A stretch of DNA of 64,000 nucleotides from JAHDFB01 sp965658745 (GCA_965658745.1 CBFHTK010000002.1:460829-524828), one strand, 5' to 3'; shown: positions 46,572-55,482, counted from the first letter of the stretch. The notes: a model not told the origin generated them from the letters alone. Numbers and translations: made by a program.

Positions 46572-47450
46572 CTAAACCTGAACCATTTCAAGGAAGTTTT
46601 TTCGATATGCTGAAGGAGTAGTATTAGTGGTTTTCAAGAAGTGCTTGTTAAAATGTGCTATGTTGTTGAAACCAACTTCAAAGGCTATTTTTCCAATAGT
46701 CATCGGGGCAACTTCAAGCAGCTTGCATGCTTTTAAAACCCTATATTCATTCATAAAATTAGTATAAGTCTTGCTCGTTAGCTTTTTGAAATAGCGACAG
46801 AAAGAAGGTACTGTCATGTTTGTTAACGCTGCAATTTCTTCAAGTGATGTCTCTTCTTTGTAATGTTTACGCACATGGTTGAAAACCATAGCAGCACGCT
46901 CATTATCTTGTTTCGTTAGTTGTACGGTGAATCCACTACCTCGCAGCGTACGTTTATCAGTTGAACCAGCAAGATCGTACAGAATACTAATCAATGCCAT
47001 GGTAGATTCATAGGGACTTAGCTGACTTAATTGTTCCATTCTATAGCCGATCTCTTTTTTCGTTTCTCCGTGAAAGGATATACCATCTAATGATTGGATA
47101 AAGAGATTCTCAATTGATTTAAAAGGTGGTGACTTGAAGAATTCACTTCCGAGGAAATCTTCTTTAAATTGGATTACTACCTCCGATTCGTGGCCAGTAT
47201 TCCTGTCTGTAAATCCACTATGAGGCAGATTAGAGCCTATTAGTACTAAATCACCGTTTTTGTAGTGTGACATATGATGTCCTACATGGCGAACACCTCG
47301 CCCTCCTTTTACATAAACAAGCTCCAGTTCAGGGTGAAAATGCCAAAAAGTGGCTTTTTCATTTTGATTGCCATCGACGAAATGTTTCAGTTCAAAACTG
47401 GTACCAAACTTTGGTTTGATTAGTTCGAGGTTCGCTTCTTTTGTGTTCAC
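46572..47450 (-). CDS. AraC-family transcriptional regulator with cupin sensor
   Basis: The protein is 292 residues. The N-terminal cupin (about 20-130) has FWHFHPELELVYVKGGRG and GDLVLIGSNLPH. The C-terminal AraC double helix-turn-helix (about 190-288) has TSLEEIAALTNMTVPSFCRY and IGKIAFEVGFNNIAHFNKHF followed by TTPSAYRK. It probably responds to a small metabolite such as a sugar and activates nearby or unlinked genes. No sugar-metabolism genes adjoin it, so the target is not evident. Confidence 0.92.
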   Translation of the reverse strand: MNTKEANLELIKPKFGTSFELKHFVDGNQNEKATFWHFHPELELVYVKGGRGVRHVGHHMSHYKNGDLVLIGSNLPHSGFTDRNTGHESEVVIQFKEDFLGSEFFKSPPFKSIENLFIQSLDGISFHGETKKEIGYRMEQLSQLSPYESTMALISILYDLAGSTDKRTLRGSGFTVQLTKQDNERAAMVFNHVRKHYKEETSLEEIAALTNMTVPSFCRYFKKLTSKTYTNFMNEYRVLKACKLLEVAPMTIGKIAFEVGFNNIAHFNKHFLKTTNTTPSAYRKNFLEMVQV

Positions 47451-47757
47451 GGGTTATTCAGTTTATTGCGTATTAATCAACTGTGTCATATTGTCTTAAC
47501 TTTTAAAAGTATTCATTTTTCTTGTTAATATAGTATGTAAATATGAAAATATAGAAGAATCATCCATTAAGATTCATATTTATCTTTGTTTTATCAAACT
47601 CAATAAAGTTACAGATTAATCCTTTATCCTGTTCCACAAATCAAAGCAGGGTAGAACATATCAAAATGAGAGTGTACTAACAATTTAATTTAGTTGTTAG
47701 TACACTTCTCTTAAAGGCGCTTGGGGAAGGTGCACAGTTGGAGGTATTGATAAATGT

Positions 47758-47782
47758 AAGCTTGAGAAGCTTTTTGCTTTTT
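47758..47782 (+). terminator. Terminator-like hairpin AAGCTT-GAG-AAGCTT plus T-tract
   Basis: A 6-bp self-complementary stem with a 3-nt loop is followed by TTTGC and nine or more T. The short stem makes it a weak call. Confidence 0.4.
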
Positions 47783-47853
47783 TTTATTTGGGGTAAAAAA
47801 GATATAACAACTAAAAATAGTTCATTAGAACTCAATAAAATATTTGATTAGGT

Positions 47854-47890
47854 AAAGGGTCTTTTTCAAAGGAGAAGGGCCCTTTTTGTA
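47854..47890 (+). terminator. Terminator-like hairpin AAAGGG...CCCTTT plus T-tract
   Basis: Outer arms AAAGGG and CCCTTT enclose a second paired segment (CTTTTTC with GAGAAGG, allowing wobbles) around a 4-nt loop. TTTTTG follows. It is orientated to end a plus-strand transcript, yet there is no plus-strand gene upstream in this interval. Confidence 0.5.
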
Positions 47891-48120
47891 TCTTTATTGA
47901 TAAGCAGTGACTTTCACAATACTTTAATAGGTTAACATTTGTGAGATAAAGCAAAGCGCTTAATCATCAAGATGCACTAGTTAATCGAAAAACGGAACAT
48001 TTTACTAGATTCGTGAAGGTCGGTAACATTTCTTTGCATAAATTCGTTGACTAATTATAAAGAAAAAGCGGAGTCCATGATTCTATAAGATAAATTATGT
48101 AATTAATCAAACTAAAACTT

Positions 48121-48876
48121 ATGAAAAAAATATTGCTTGCGGCAATTCTTATTGCCAGTTGTTTTCCATTATTCAGTCAGATGAATAACGTGAAATTAGG
48201 TTTGGGATCGGCAACTCAGTTAGATGTTAATCTTAAATACGAACGTGCACTTGGCGATCATCACGCTTTTCAAGTTGCGCTTTTATGGGATACACCAGAG
48301 TCACTTTCAGGTGGTTTTGTAACATCTGATCCTGAAGTAGAAGGAGTAGACGGAACACTTTCTGGTTTTGCTATTGTGCCTGAATACAGATATTATTTTG
48401 GTTCAAAAGGTCCATTAAGAGGATTTTATGCAGGCGTATTTCTGAAATTAAGAAATCGTAATCTAGTATTCAATGATGATTTCGGTACTGAAGTTCCCGT
48501 TGAAGCTAGTATTAACTTGCGTAATGTCGGCGGTGGTATTGGATGCGGATATCAATGGATTATCAATGATGTATTTTCGATCGATTGGCATATTTTTGGT
48601 GTTGGTGCAACTGCATGGGGACTCAAAGCTTCTGTAACGCCTGATGATCCAAATGATTTTGACGAAATAAAACAAGAAATCTTGATGGGTATTGATGATT
48701 GGGAACTTGACTCTGATCAAGCAATTGATCCTAATACGCTAGCAGATTTTGAAGCTGCTAAAGACGAATTCAAAACGATTGTAGAGAATCAGGACGTTGG
48801 AACATTATCAACGCCAAGAATTCGAACAATTCTACCTGATTTAAGATTTGGACTTTCTGTTGGATACGCCTTCTAG
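48121..48876 (+). CDS. Putative outer-membrane beta-barrel protein (DUF3575-like)
   Basis: The 251-residue protein has a signal peptide ending near FPLFSQ, then barrel-like strands (VKLGLGSATQLDVNLKYERA, GFAIVPEYRYYFGSKGPLRG, GGGIGCGYQWIINDVFSIDW) and a terminal strand LRFGLSVGYAF ending in Phe, as in outer-membrane proteins. An acidic helical insertion of about 50 residues lies near 185-230. The arrangement resembles DUF3575/opacity-type small barrels. The ligand is unknown. Confidence 0.7.
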   Translation: MKKILLAAILIASCFPLFSQMNNVKLGLGSATQLDVNLKYERALGDHHAFQVALLWDTPESLSGGFVTSDPEVEGVDGTLSGFAIVPEYRYYFGSKGPLRGFYAGVFLKLRNRNLVFNDDFGTEVPVEASINLRNVGGGIGCGYQWIINDVFSIDWHIFGVGATAWGLKASVTPDDPNDFDEIKQEILMGIDDWELDSDQAIDPNTLADFEAAKDEFKTIVENQDVGTLSTPRIRTILPDLRFGLSVGYAF

Positions 48877-48907
48877 GATATAGTGCGTTTTTAGTATTCA
48901 AAGACTA

Positions 48908-48945
48908 ATGGAGAAAACTATATGTGTGGTTTTCTCCATTTTTGT
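48908..48945 (+). terminator. Intrinsic terminator after the barrel gene
   Basis: ATGGAGAAAAC (48908-48918) pairs perfectly over 11 bp with GTTTTCTCCAT (48929-48939) and is followed by TTTTTG. The next gene's promoter begins in its T-tract. Confidence 0.9.
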
Positions 48946-48972
48946 TTTGTGATTGCTCTAGTGCTATCTTTG
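48941..48972 (+). promoter_or_regulatory. Bacteroidota promoter TTTG-N20-TATCTTTG
   Basis: TTTG (48941-48944) and TATCTTTG (48965-48972) are exact matches to the -33 and -7 elements at the right spacing. Transcription would start near 48979. This supports ATG 48997 as the start of the hydrolase and excludes the in-frame ATG at 48922. Confidence 0.7.
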
Positions 48973-48996
48973 GTTTTTAAACTGATCTATATATCT

Positions 48997-50226
48997 ATGC
49001 TCAAAAAATACTGGTTTAAACTAGTCCTAGGACTGATTGTAATAATTGTTTTTGTTGGATTAATAAATTTTGATCGCATACAGCGATTTACAATTGTGCT
49101 TTCACTGTTTTCTCCAGAGAAAATTACCGATAACTTCATCAATATGGAATCTATTTTCGATGTTAATGAAATTAATCCTGCTGACACCGCTTATCCACTT
49201 ATTGAGGATATGACATTAAAATTACCATCGGCATTCCAGTACAAAGATTCAACGATTCAGGTTGATGACTATATTGATTATACACAAACACAGGGTTTGC
49301 TGGTTTTGAAATCCGATACGATTCTATATGAGTCGTATCCCTCAGACTATATGCAAAATGAAGATTTTATCAGCTGGTCTGTTTCTAAGTCTTTCGTGTC
49401 AGCTTTGATGGGTATAGCAATTGAAAAGGGATTTGTAGCGTCGATTATGGATTCAGTTGAAAAATACGCACCAGTTCTCAGAGGAAGTGGCTATGAGGGC
49501 GTTTCTATTAAAGACGTTCTGCAGATGAGTTCTGGTATCCACTTCGATGAAGACTATCATAAATTCTCGTCCGATATCAATAGACTAGGCCGTGTTTTTG
49601 CCTTAGGCTCTTCATTTGATCGCTATGTGGCTTCGCTAGATCAAGAGCGTAAACCAGGTACATATCATCATTATGTTAGTATGGATACTCAAGTTGCTGG
49701 AATGGTAATTAAGGGGGCGACGGGAATGAGTCTAAGTAGTTTTATGGAGAATGAGCTATGGAAACCCCTTGGAGCGGAAGCTCCATCATACTGGTTGAAG
49801 GACAGTAAAGGAATGGAAGCTGCTTTTGGTGGACTAAACTGTAATTTGAGAGATTATGGTCGATTTGGACTTCTTTATGCTAATGATGGATTTTTAAATG
49901 GAAGTCAAATTCTGACTGAATCATGGGTTAATGCATCTACCACAGCAACTGAAGCACATCTGATGCCAGGCATTCAAGACGCATCTTCGCATCCGTTTGG
50001 TTATGGATATCAATGGTGGATCCCTGGTGGAAATCAAGGAGATTTTATGGCAATGGGGGTGTACAGTCAATTCATTTATGTTGATCCTGTCAACAATATA
50101 GTAATTGTTAAAAACTCCTCGAACTATCACTATGCAGTAGAAAAGAGACTAACGACCTTTCGGCATCTAGAGTTTTTTAGAGCAATCAGGTCAAGCATAC
50201 TAAAACAACAAGAAAGTGAAATCTAG
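48997..50226 (+). CDS. Serine hydrolase, class C beta-lactamase / 6-aminohexanoate-dimer hydrolase-like
   Basis: The protein is 409 residues from ATG 48997 (MLKKYWFKLVLGL...). A membrane anchor or uncleaved signal occupies residues 5-25. The catalytic S128-x-x-K131 (SWSVSKSF) is followed by a Tyr motif in PGTYHHYVSMDTQVAG and a C-terminal FGYGYQWWIPGG with GVYSQFIYVDP. The pattern fits NylB-type and penicillin-binding-like hydrolases that cleave small amides, esters or peptides. An upstream in-frame ATG at 48922 lies inside the preceding terminator and is rejected. Confidence 0.87.
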   Translation: MLKKYWFKLVLGLIVIIVFVGLINFDRIQRFTIVLSLFSPEKITDNFINMESIFDVNEINPADTAYPLIEDMTLKLPSAFQYKDSTIQVDDYIDYTQTQGLLVLKSDTILYESYPSDYMQNEDFISWSVSKSFVSALMGIAIEKGFVASIMDSVEKYAPVLRGSGYEGVSIKDVLQMSSGIHFDEDYHKFSSDINRLGRVFALGSSFDRYVASLDQERKPGTYHHYVSMDTQVAGMVIKGATGMSLSSFMENELWKPLGAEAPSYWLKDSKGMEAAFGGLNCNLRDYGRFGLLYANDGFLNGSQILTESWVNASTTATEAHLMPGIQDASSHPFGYGYQWWIPGGNQGDFMAMGVYSQFIYVDPVNNIVIVKNSSNYHYAVEKRLTTFRHLEFFRAIRSSILKQQESEI

Positions 50227-50836
50227 TAGCTGAAAGTAGACTTGTTAGCGATCAACTAATTTGTGACTTTAACCCGCATTATTCATTAGATCTTTGTCAT
50301 GAAAGCTAAAAGGTCAATAAAATAAGGGATTTTGCGAAGGATCCATAGTCACCACTATGGTGAGTGAGCAAAATGCAGCTTGCGCCTTATTTTGCAGACG
50401 TTTTAGGTCGGAATAGATTATCTAATGCATAATGCGGGTTTAATGGAGTTCCAAAATTTTAAAATGCACAGAGCACGTTATTAGATAACTAGGAAGTTTG
50501 AACAAAGACATAGAATAAACATACTATGATGTAACACTGTCTGCCGATTGATGAAAAAAAATCTATGCTTTATTAATCCAATTGAGCTCTGTGTCGTCAT
50601 ACACACATGTACAGCGTTAAAAACAAGATATCTTTAATTAGTGATTTTCAGTTAGTCAATTTCTCCACCCGATATTGGAGGATATTTGCATTTCAATGTA
50701 AATATTACTACTTTGATCATGACCGTCAAGGAATGAAGATTGAAGAAGAAGCACGGTATTGATATCGTGTTCAAGACTGGTAATCGGTAGAATAGGCCTA
50801 ATATTAAGTGTTTTTTGATAGCCTTAAATTGAAATT
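50227..50836. other. 610-bp intergenic region containing a palindromic element
   Basis: It holds the 170-bp inverted-repeat element listed separately. I see no gene and no full promoter match in the remaining sequence before the DUF1800 gene. Confidence 0.6.
50271..50440. mobile_element. MITE-like 170-bp imperfect palindrome
   Basis: The ends are inverted repeats: AACCCGCATTAT-T-CATTAGAT at 50271-50291 against the complement of ATCTAATG-C-ATAATGCGGGTT at 50420-50440, 20 of 21 matching. Complementarity continues in blocks (CTAAAA-GTC, AAAATAAGG, ATTTTGC) to a centre with CCATAGT-CACC-ACTATGG (50343-50360). There is no ORF and no certain target-site duplication. It fits a non-autonomous transposable element or a long repeated hairpin. 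Confidence 0.55.
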
Positions 50837-52411
50837 ATGAGTTTAGATAAATACTCAGGCCCTTGGAACAGTGAAGTTGCGTTGCATCTTTTACGACGGA
50901 CCTCTTTTGTGCCCAAGAAAAGTAATTTAGATCAAGCCTTGCTAGATGGCATGGATATCACGGTTGATAAGATCCTGACTCCCAAAACAAATGTGGAGCC
51001 GCCTTTAAACTATGCATTTGAGAATGATCCTAATGTTCCTATTGGAGAAACTTGGGTAGATGCTCCATTTTCACAAACTGTCGGACTAAATCAATACAGG
51101 GGAGCATCTCTTGCTGGATGGATCATCGGACAGATGGTCGAGGACTCGATTTCTATAGAGGAGAAAATGATTCTGTTTTGGCATAATCATTTTGTAGTTT
51201 CTAATATCGAAGATCCGAGGTTTTTGTATCGAAACTATGAAATGCTGAGAACAAATGCGCTAGGTAACTTTCGAACTTTTGTGCAAAAGGTGACGACAGA
51301 TCCAAGTATGCTACGATTCCTTAATGGAAATCAAAATACAGTCGAAGCACCTAATGAAAATTATGCAAGAGAATTACTCGAGCTTTTCACTTTAGGTAAA
51401 GGAGAGGCAGTAGGGAATGGTGACTACACAACCTATACGGAGGATGATGTTCAAGCTATTGCAAAAGTACTTACAGGCTGGAGAGATGTAGGATTAAATT
51501 CAGGTACTATAGCAGTTAGTTCTGTTTTCCAAAATTTTAGACACGACAAATCAACGAAACAATTATCACATCGATTTGATAACGTTCAGATAAGTAATGC
51601 TGGCGCTAGCGAGTACAAAGATCTTATTGACATTATCATGGAGAAAGATGAAGTCGCTACATTCATCGTTCGCAATATATATCGATGGTTTCTCTATTAT
51701 GACATCACAGAAGAAATAGAAGAAACGATCATTGAACCACTAGCAGCTATTTTTAGAGATAGTGACTATGAGATTTCCACTGTCATGGACACGCTCTTGA
51801 GAAGTGAGCATTTTTACGACGCTTGTCATGCAGGTGCACTGATTAAGAGTCCCATGGATTTTCTATTGAATACGATCAGTTTGTTTGAATTGCCTATTAC
51901 AGTACCTCAACTATCTTTAAGATATCAATATTGGATTAGTCTTTTCTCAGCAGCTGGTTCGATGCAGATGAATGTCTACGGACATCCTTCAGTTGCGGGT
52001 TGGAAAGCATACTACCAGAGCCCAGCATATTATAGGGTATGGCTAAATTCGGTGACACTACCGTTAAGAAAGAGCTTGATTGATGTACTTTGGATTTCAG
52101 GGTTCAATTTAGGAGATATGAACGTCAAGATTGATCCATTTGCAGTACTAGAATGGGTTTCAGAACCGACTGATATCAATGTAATTATTGAAGATGTGAG
52201 TCGAATGTTAGTCCCAAGACCGTTGAACGATGGACAAAGAGCCTATTTGAAAGGGCTAGTATTACAAGGTTTACCAGATTTTGAATGGACCGTAGAATAC
52301 GCAGACTATCTTGCAGATCCAGATGATCCAATTAAGAAAGGTGCTATTAATCTTAAGTTAACCGTGCTCTTCTACAGCATGTGTCAACTTCCTGAATTTC
52401 AGCTAAGCTAA
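50837..52411 (+). CDS. DUF1800 family protein
   Basis: The 524-residue protein has the DUF1800 landmarks HLLRRTSFVPKK near the N-terminus, MILFWHNHFVVS, NYARELLELFTLG, AIAKVLTGWRD and IYRWFLYYDI. It has neither a clear signal peptide nor a T9SS sorting domain. DUF1800 genes are regularly paired with a DUF1501 gene, as here (43 bp downstream). The biochemical role of the pair is unknown. Confidence 0.92.
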   Translation: MSLDKYSGPWNSEVALHLLRRTSFVPKKSNLDQALLDGMDITVDKILTPKTNVEPPLNYAFENDPNVPIGETWVDAPFSQTVGLNQYRGASLAGWIIGQMVEDSISIEEKMILFWHNHFVVSNIEDPRFLYRNYEMLRTNALGNFRTFVQKVTTDPSMLRFLNGNQNTVEAPNENYARELLELFTLGKGEAVGNGDYTTYTEDDVQAIAKVLTGWRDVGLNSGTIAVSSVFQNFRHDKSTKQLSHRFDNVQISNAGASEYKDLIDIIMEKDEVATFIVRNIYRWFLYYDITEEIEETIIEPLAAIFRDSDYEISTVMDTLLRSEHFYDACHAGALIKSPMDFLLNTISLFELPITVPQLSLRYQYWISLFSAAGSMQMNVYGHPSVAGWKAYYQSPAYYRVWLNSVTLPLRKSLIDVLWISGFNLGDMNVKIDPFAVLEWVSEPTDINVIIEDVSRMLVPRPLNDGQRAYLKGLVLQGLPDFEWTVEYADYLADPDDPIKKGAINLKLTVLFYSMCQLPEFQLS

Positions 52412-52454
52412 TTTGTATTTCTTTTGGGCCTAGAGCCCTACAAAACAGACAATT

Positions 52455-54014
52455 ATGAAACGTAGAGATTTCTTAAGAAATAGTTCCTTTGCCACGCTTC
52501 CAGTTCTTTTGGGGGGGATGGGTATATCCGCTGTGAACAAACCTAGTTTTCTAGATTATATCTCCGATGATAATGATAAAATTTTGGTGCTCATATTTAT
52601 GAATGGCGGAAATGATGGTTTGAACACCATCATACCAATGGATCAGTATGGAGTTCTAAGTCAACTCAGGCCCCAGGTGATTCTACCCGAAAATCAATTG
52701 CTAGAAATTGATAATAATAATGGTTTACACCCAGTGATGTCAGGTTTTAAGAATCTATATGATGATCAGAAACTAGGAATCGTTCAAGGTGTTGCTTATC
52801 CAGACCAGAATCGATCGCATTTCAGATCAACCGATATTTGGCAAACAGCAAGCGATGCCAACGTTGTCTTAGATTCAGGTTGGCTAGGAAGATATCTTGA
52901 GATCAATCATCCAGATTATCCGTCTGGTTACCCAAATCCCGAGAATCCCGATCCGCTTGCATTAACAATTGATTATTCAGTCTCAGAAACCTGTCAAGGA
53001 ACCGCAGCAAATTTCAGTTTGGCACTTGCAAATGAGAACTCGATTTCTTCAATTCCAGAGTCGATTCAAGGAGATATTACGGATGATTGTTATGGAGACG
53101 AGCTTGGCTTTGTAATTGAGAGTATAGCTCAGCTAAATCAATATTCTGAAAGAGTACTGAGTGTTTACGACGCAGGGTCAAATAAATCGAATCTTTATGA
53201 TCCGGGTAGTCGATTGGCAGAGCAACTCAAGCTTGTTGCTAGGTTGATCGATGGTGGTTCGCAGACCAAAGTTTATATCATACACCAGGGTGGGTATGAT
53301 ACGCATGCACAGCAAGTTTTACCAAATCAACATGAAGTTGGAAATCACGCAACTTTGCTTCAGACTCTATCTGATGCAATTGAGGCATTCCAAGATGACA
53401 TCGATCAACTTGGCCACACAGAACGTGTTTTGGGGATGACCTACAGCGAATTTGGAAGACGAGTAAGAAGTAATTTTAGTGATGGAACAGATCACGGTAC
53501 TGCTGCGCCAATGTTTTTGTTTGGTTCTTGTGTTCAAGGAGGTACTTTAGGAAGTAATCCTGAACTTGACACTGGAATCGATGGTCAAGCTGGAGTAGAA
53601 ATGCAATACGATTTTCGAAGTGTATATGCAAGTGTCCTTATGGATTGGTTTGGTCTAAATGAATCTGAAATTTCTACAGTATTGTATAAAGATTTTCAAT
53701 ATCTACCGATTCTTAAGAATTGTCTCTTGCCAGTTGAGGTACAAGAAGAAAAACTACGACTACGCACTGTCGAATTGTATCCGAATCCTGCTTCTAGTAG
53801 AGTGAATGTTGAAGTCGAGCTTCCAAAAGGTATCTATTCAGTAACAGTCTATTCAACTCTTGGTGGACTAGTCAAAAATGTCTTTCACAGAAGCCTCGAA
53901 AAAGGCGAGCATCAATTTATAATCGACGTTTCAGATCTCATTAGCGGACAGTACGTACTGCGCATGGCCAATCAAAACGATGTGATAACTAAGCGCTTTT
54001 CAGTTTTTAGATAG
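52455..54014 (+). CDS. DUF1501 family protein with Tat-like signal and T9SS sorting domain
   Basis: The 519-residue protein begins with a twin-arginine-type signal (KRRDFLRNSSFATLPVLLGG). The DUF1501 domain (sulfatase/alkaline-phosphatase-like fold) has LVLIFMNGGNDGLNTIIP, QNRSHFRSTDIWQT, IHQGGYDTHAQQ and MTYSEFGRRVRSN...DHGTAAPMF. The last 80 residues are a T9SS type A sorting domain starting VELYPNPASSRV. It may therefore leave the cell although its DUF1800 partner shows no export signal. It is probably co-transcribed with that partner. Confidence 0.92.
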   Translation: MKRRDFLRNSSFATLPVLLGGMGISAVNKPSFLDYISDDNDKILVLIFMNGGNDGLNTIIPMDQYGVLSQLRPQVILPENQLLEIDNNNGLHPVMSGFKNLYDDQKLGIVQGVAYPDQNRSHFRSTDIWQTASDANVVLDSGWLGRYLEINHPDYPSGYPNPENPDPLALTIDYSVSETCQGTAANFSLALANENSISSIPESIQGDITDDCYGDELGFVIESIAQLNQYSERVLSVYDAGSNKSNLYDPGSRLAEQLKLVARLIDGGSQTKVYIIHQGGYDTHAQQVLPNQHEVGNHATLLQTLSDAIEAFQDDIDQLGHTERVLGMTYSEFGRRVRSNFSDGTDHGTAAPMFLFGSCVQGGTLGSNPELDTGIDGQAGVEMQYDFRSVYASVLMDWFGLNESEISTVLYKDFQYLPILKNCLLPVEVQEEKLRLRTVELYPNPASSRVNVEVELPKGIYSVTVYSTLGGLVKNVFHRSLEKGEHQFIIDVSDLISGQYVLRMANQNDVITKRFSVFR

Positions 54015-54051
54015 ATTTCAGTTAAAAATCAATAAAAATTACAACCTTCTT

Positions 54052-54097
54052 TTTGATACACTGTTGCATTTGCATATATTTGTGCAACAATGATGCA
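54052..54097 (+). promoter_or_regulatory. Promoter TTTG-N19-TATATTTG with TGTTGCA/TGCAACA operator half-sites
   Basis: TTTG (54052-54055) and TATATTTG (54075-54082) form a full -33/-7 pair. TGTTGCA (54062-54068) lies in the spacer, and a near-perfect palindrome TGCAACAATGATGCA (54083-54097) covers the expected transcription start and the start codon. The layout suits repression, for instance by a Fur/Zur-type metal regulator; that identity is a guess. The mRNA would be nearly leaderless. Confidence 0.6.
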
Positions 54098-54464
54098 AAA
54101 AGACTTATCAAAAGTAGAAATAACAGGAAGTATAGTAGCTATCGGCTGCGCAATTCACTGTATTTCAATTCCTGTTCTTCTTAGCCTCGGAAGTGCCGGT
54201 GCTGTCCACTGGCTAGACCATACTGGAGTAGAATTGTTATTTTTAGTTTCAACGATGATCATTGCTGGTTGGTCAATTTTCGGCAGCCTTCGTCAGAAGA
54301 GGGTAAATGCTACACCGATCACTTTGTTTAGCTTTGGATTCCTAGCCTTATTGATAAGCATTCTTTTTCACGCACATGTTCTGTCTGCAGTTGGTGGAAT
54401 TTTTCTTGCTACCGCTCACATTATCAATTGGCGTCAACTAAGAACTTGTCAAATAGCTAGATAA
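54090..54464 (+). CDS. MerC domain-containing membrane protein
   Basis: The 124-residue protein has about four transmembrane helices and the first-helix motif GCAIHCISIPVL (C20 and C24), the MerC-type metal-binding pair. Two adjacent ATGs (54090 and 54093) are possible starts. MerC imports Hg in mercury operons, but Bacteroidota homologues often stand apart from mer genes and are linked to Fur-family regulators, so the metal may be different. The operator-like palindrome at its promoter points to metal control. Confidence 0.85.
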   Translation: MMQKDLSKVEITGSIVAIGCAIHCISIPVLLSLGSAGAVHWLDHTGVELLFLVSTMIIAGWSIFGSLRQKRVNATPITLFSFGFLALLISILFHAHVLSAVGGIFLATAHIINWRQLRTCQIAR

Positions 54465-54486
54465 ATCAGCGGAATAATCTTAGCCG

Positions 54487-55452
54487 CTAATTGCTACAAT
54501 CTATTATTACCTTCCCGAAACGTTCTTTATTTTTCATATATGCGAATGCCTTATTGATTTCTTGAAGTCGGAATACTTCATCTACATGTGGAACAATCTT
54601 ATACTTATCAACTAGATCGACCATTTCTGTGAATTCCTGATCATTACCCATGGTACTTCCGAAAATATGGATCTGTTTAAAGAAAAGATGTTGAGGAGAG
54701 ATGCCATTAATCGTTCCCCTCGTTCCGCCATAGATCCCAATCCTAGCTCCAATATTGCATAGATTGATCAATTGAGGGAATCCGTCACCTCCAGCACTAT
54801 CAATGACGACATCAAATCCTCCAACTTGTTTCTTATATTTTTTACCCCACATGTCGCTAGTGTATAAGACTCCTCCGCTAGCTCCCAGTTTTACTGCTTG
54901 ATCAATTTTTTCCTTAGAAGAGGAACTTACATGTACTTCGCAACCTATGGATAGAGCAAATTGTGCTGCAAAAAGCGCAACACCGCCTCCTATGCCATTA
55001 ATGAATACCCGATCGCTAGATTGTACACTGCAATTACCCAAAAGTGCCCTGTACGCCGTCAGTCCAGCAAGAGGAAGAGCTGCAGCTTGTTCATCGCTTA
55101 GATGTGAAGGCTTTTTAGCAAGTCTATCTGGATGGACCGCTGTAAATTCAGCAAACGTACCTTCTTTTTCTAGACCTCGAATGTGATAAGATGGGGAAGG
55201 TACACGTGGATTGTCTCCCCAATCTAGATTGGGATTCACAAGATAAGCTTGACCATTTTCATAAACCAACCCATCACTGCCCAAGATCGCAGGTAATTTA
55301 ATTCCAGGATATAGACCTTTTTGAATCCATAGATCACGCCGATTAATCGCTGCAAATTTAACTTCCAGAAGCTTCTCACCTTCATTTTTTTCCACGTTCC
55401 AATCACGATAAACTAGTGGTCCGTTGGATTCTTGAAGTACTGCAGCTTTCAT
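54487..55452 (-). CDS. Zinc-type alcohol dehydrogenase / quinone oxidoreductase-like (MDR superfamily)
   Basis: The 321-residue medium-chain dehydrogenase has an N-terminal GroES-like fold (INRRDLWIQKGLYPGIKLPA, ILGSDG) and a Rossmann domain with VFINGIGGGVALFAAQFALS (about residues 145-165), an NADPH site. The usual catalytic-zinc Cys/His ligands are not evident, which favours a quinone-oxidoreductase-type reductase. The substrate is unknown. It follows the MCE gene by 30 bp and is probably the last gene of that minus-strand unit. Confidence 0.87.
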   Translation of the reverse strand: MKAAVLQESNGPLVYRDWNVEKNEGEKLLEVKFAAINRRDLWIQKGLYPGIKLPAILGSDGLVYENGQAYLVNPNLDWGDNPRVPSPSYHIRGLEKEGTFAEFTAVHPDRLAKKPSHLSDEQAAALPLAGLTAYRALLGNCSVQSSDRVFINGIGGGVALFAAQFALSIGCEVHVSSSSKEKIDQAVKLGASGGVLYTSDMWGKKYKKQVGGFDVVIDSAGGDGFPQLINLCNIGARIGIYGGTRGTINGISPQHLFFKQIHIFGSTMGNDQEFTEMVDLVDKYKIVPHVDEVFRLQEINKAFAYMKNKERFGKVIIDCSN

Positions 55453-55482
55453 GAAAATAGACTTTGCAAGGTTGAATGGTAA

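Larger units (their letters stand above)
47451..48120. other. 670-bp intergenic region with three hairpins, possible small RNA locus
   Basis: No ORF was recognised. Three hairpins lie within 47671-47890. The first has a perfect 13-bp stem, AGTGTACTAACAA (47671-47683) with TTGTTAGTACACT (47694-47706). The second and third end in T-tracts and are listed as terminators. Nothing matches a tRNA or a known structural RNA by eye. Confidence 0.5.

Noticed and set aside
52425..52439. Terminator between the DUF1800 and DUF1501 genes (GGGC-CTAGA-GCCC)
   Set aside because: The stem is about 4-5 bp and no T-tract follows; the genes are probably co-transcribed.
54466..54486. Bidirectional terminator between merC and the dehydrogenase gene (AGCGG...CCGCT)
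   Set aside because: Only 5 bp of stem and no T-tract on either side.
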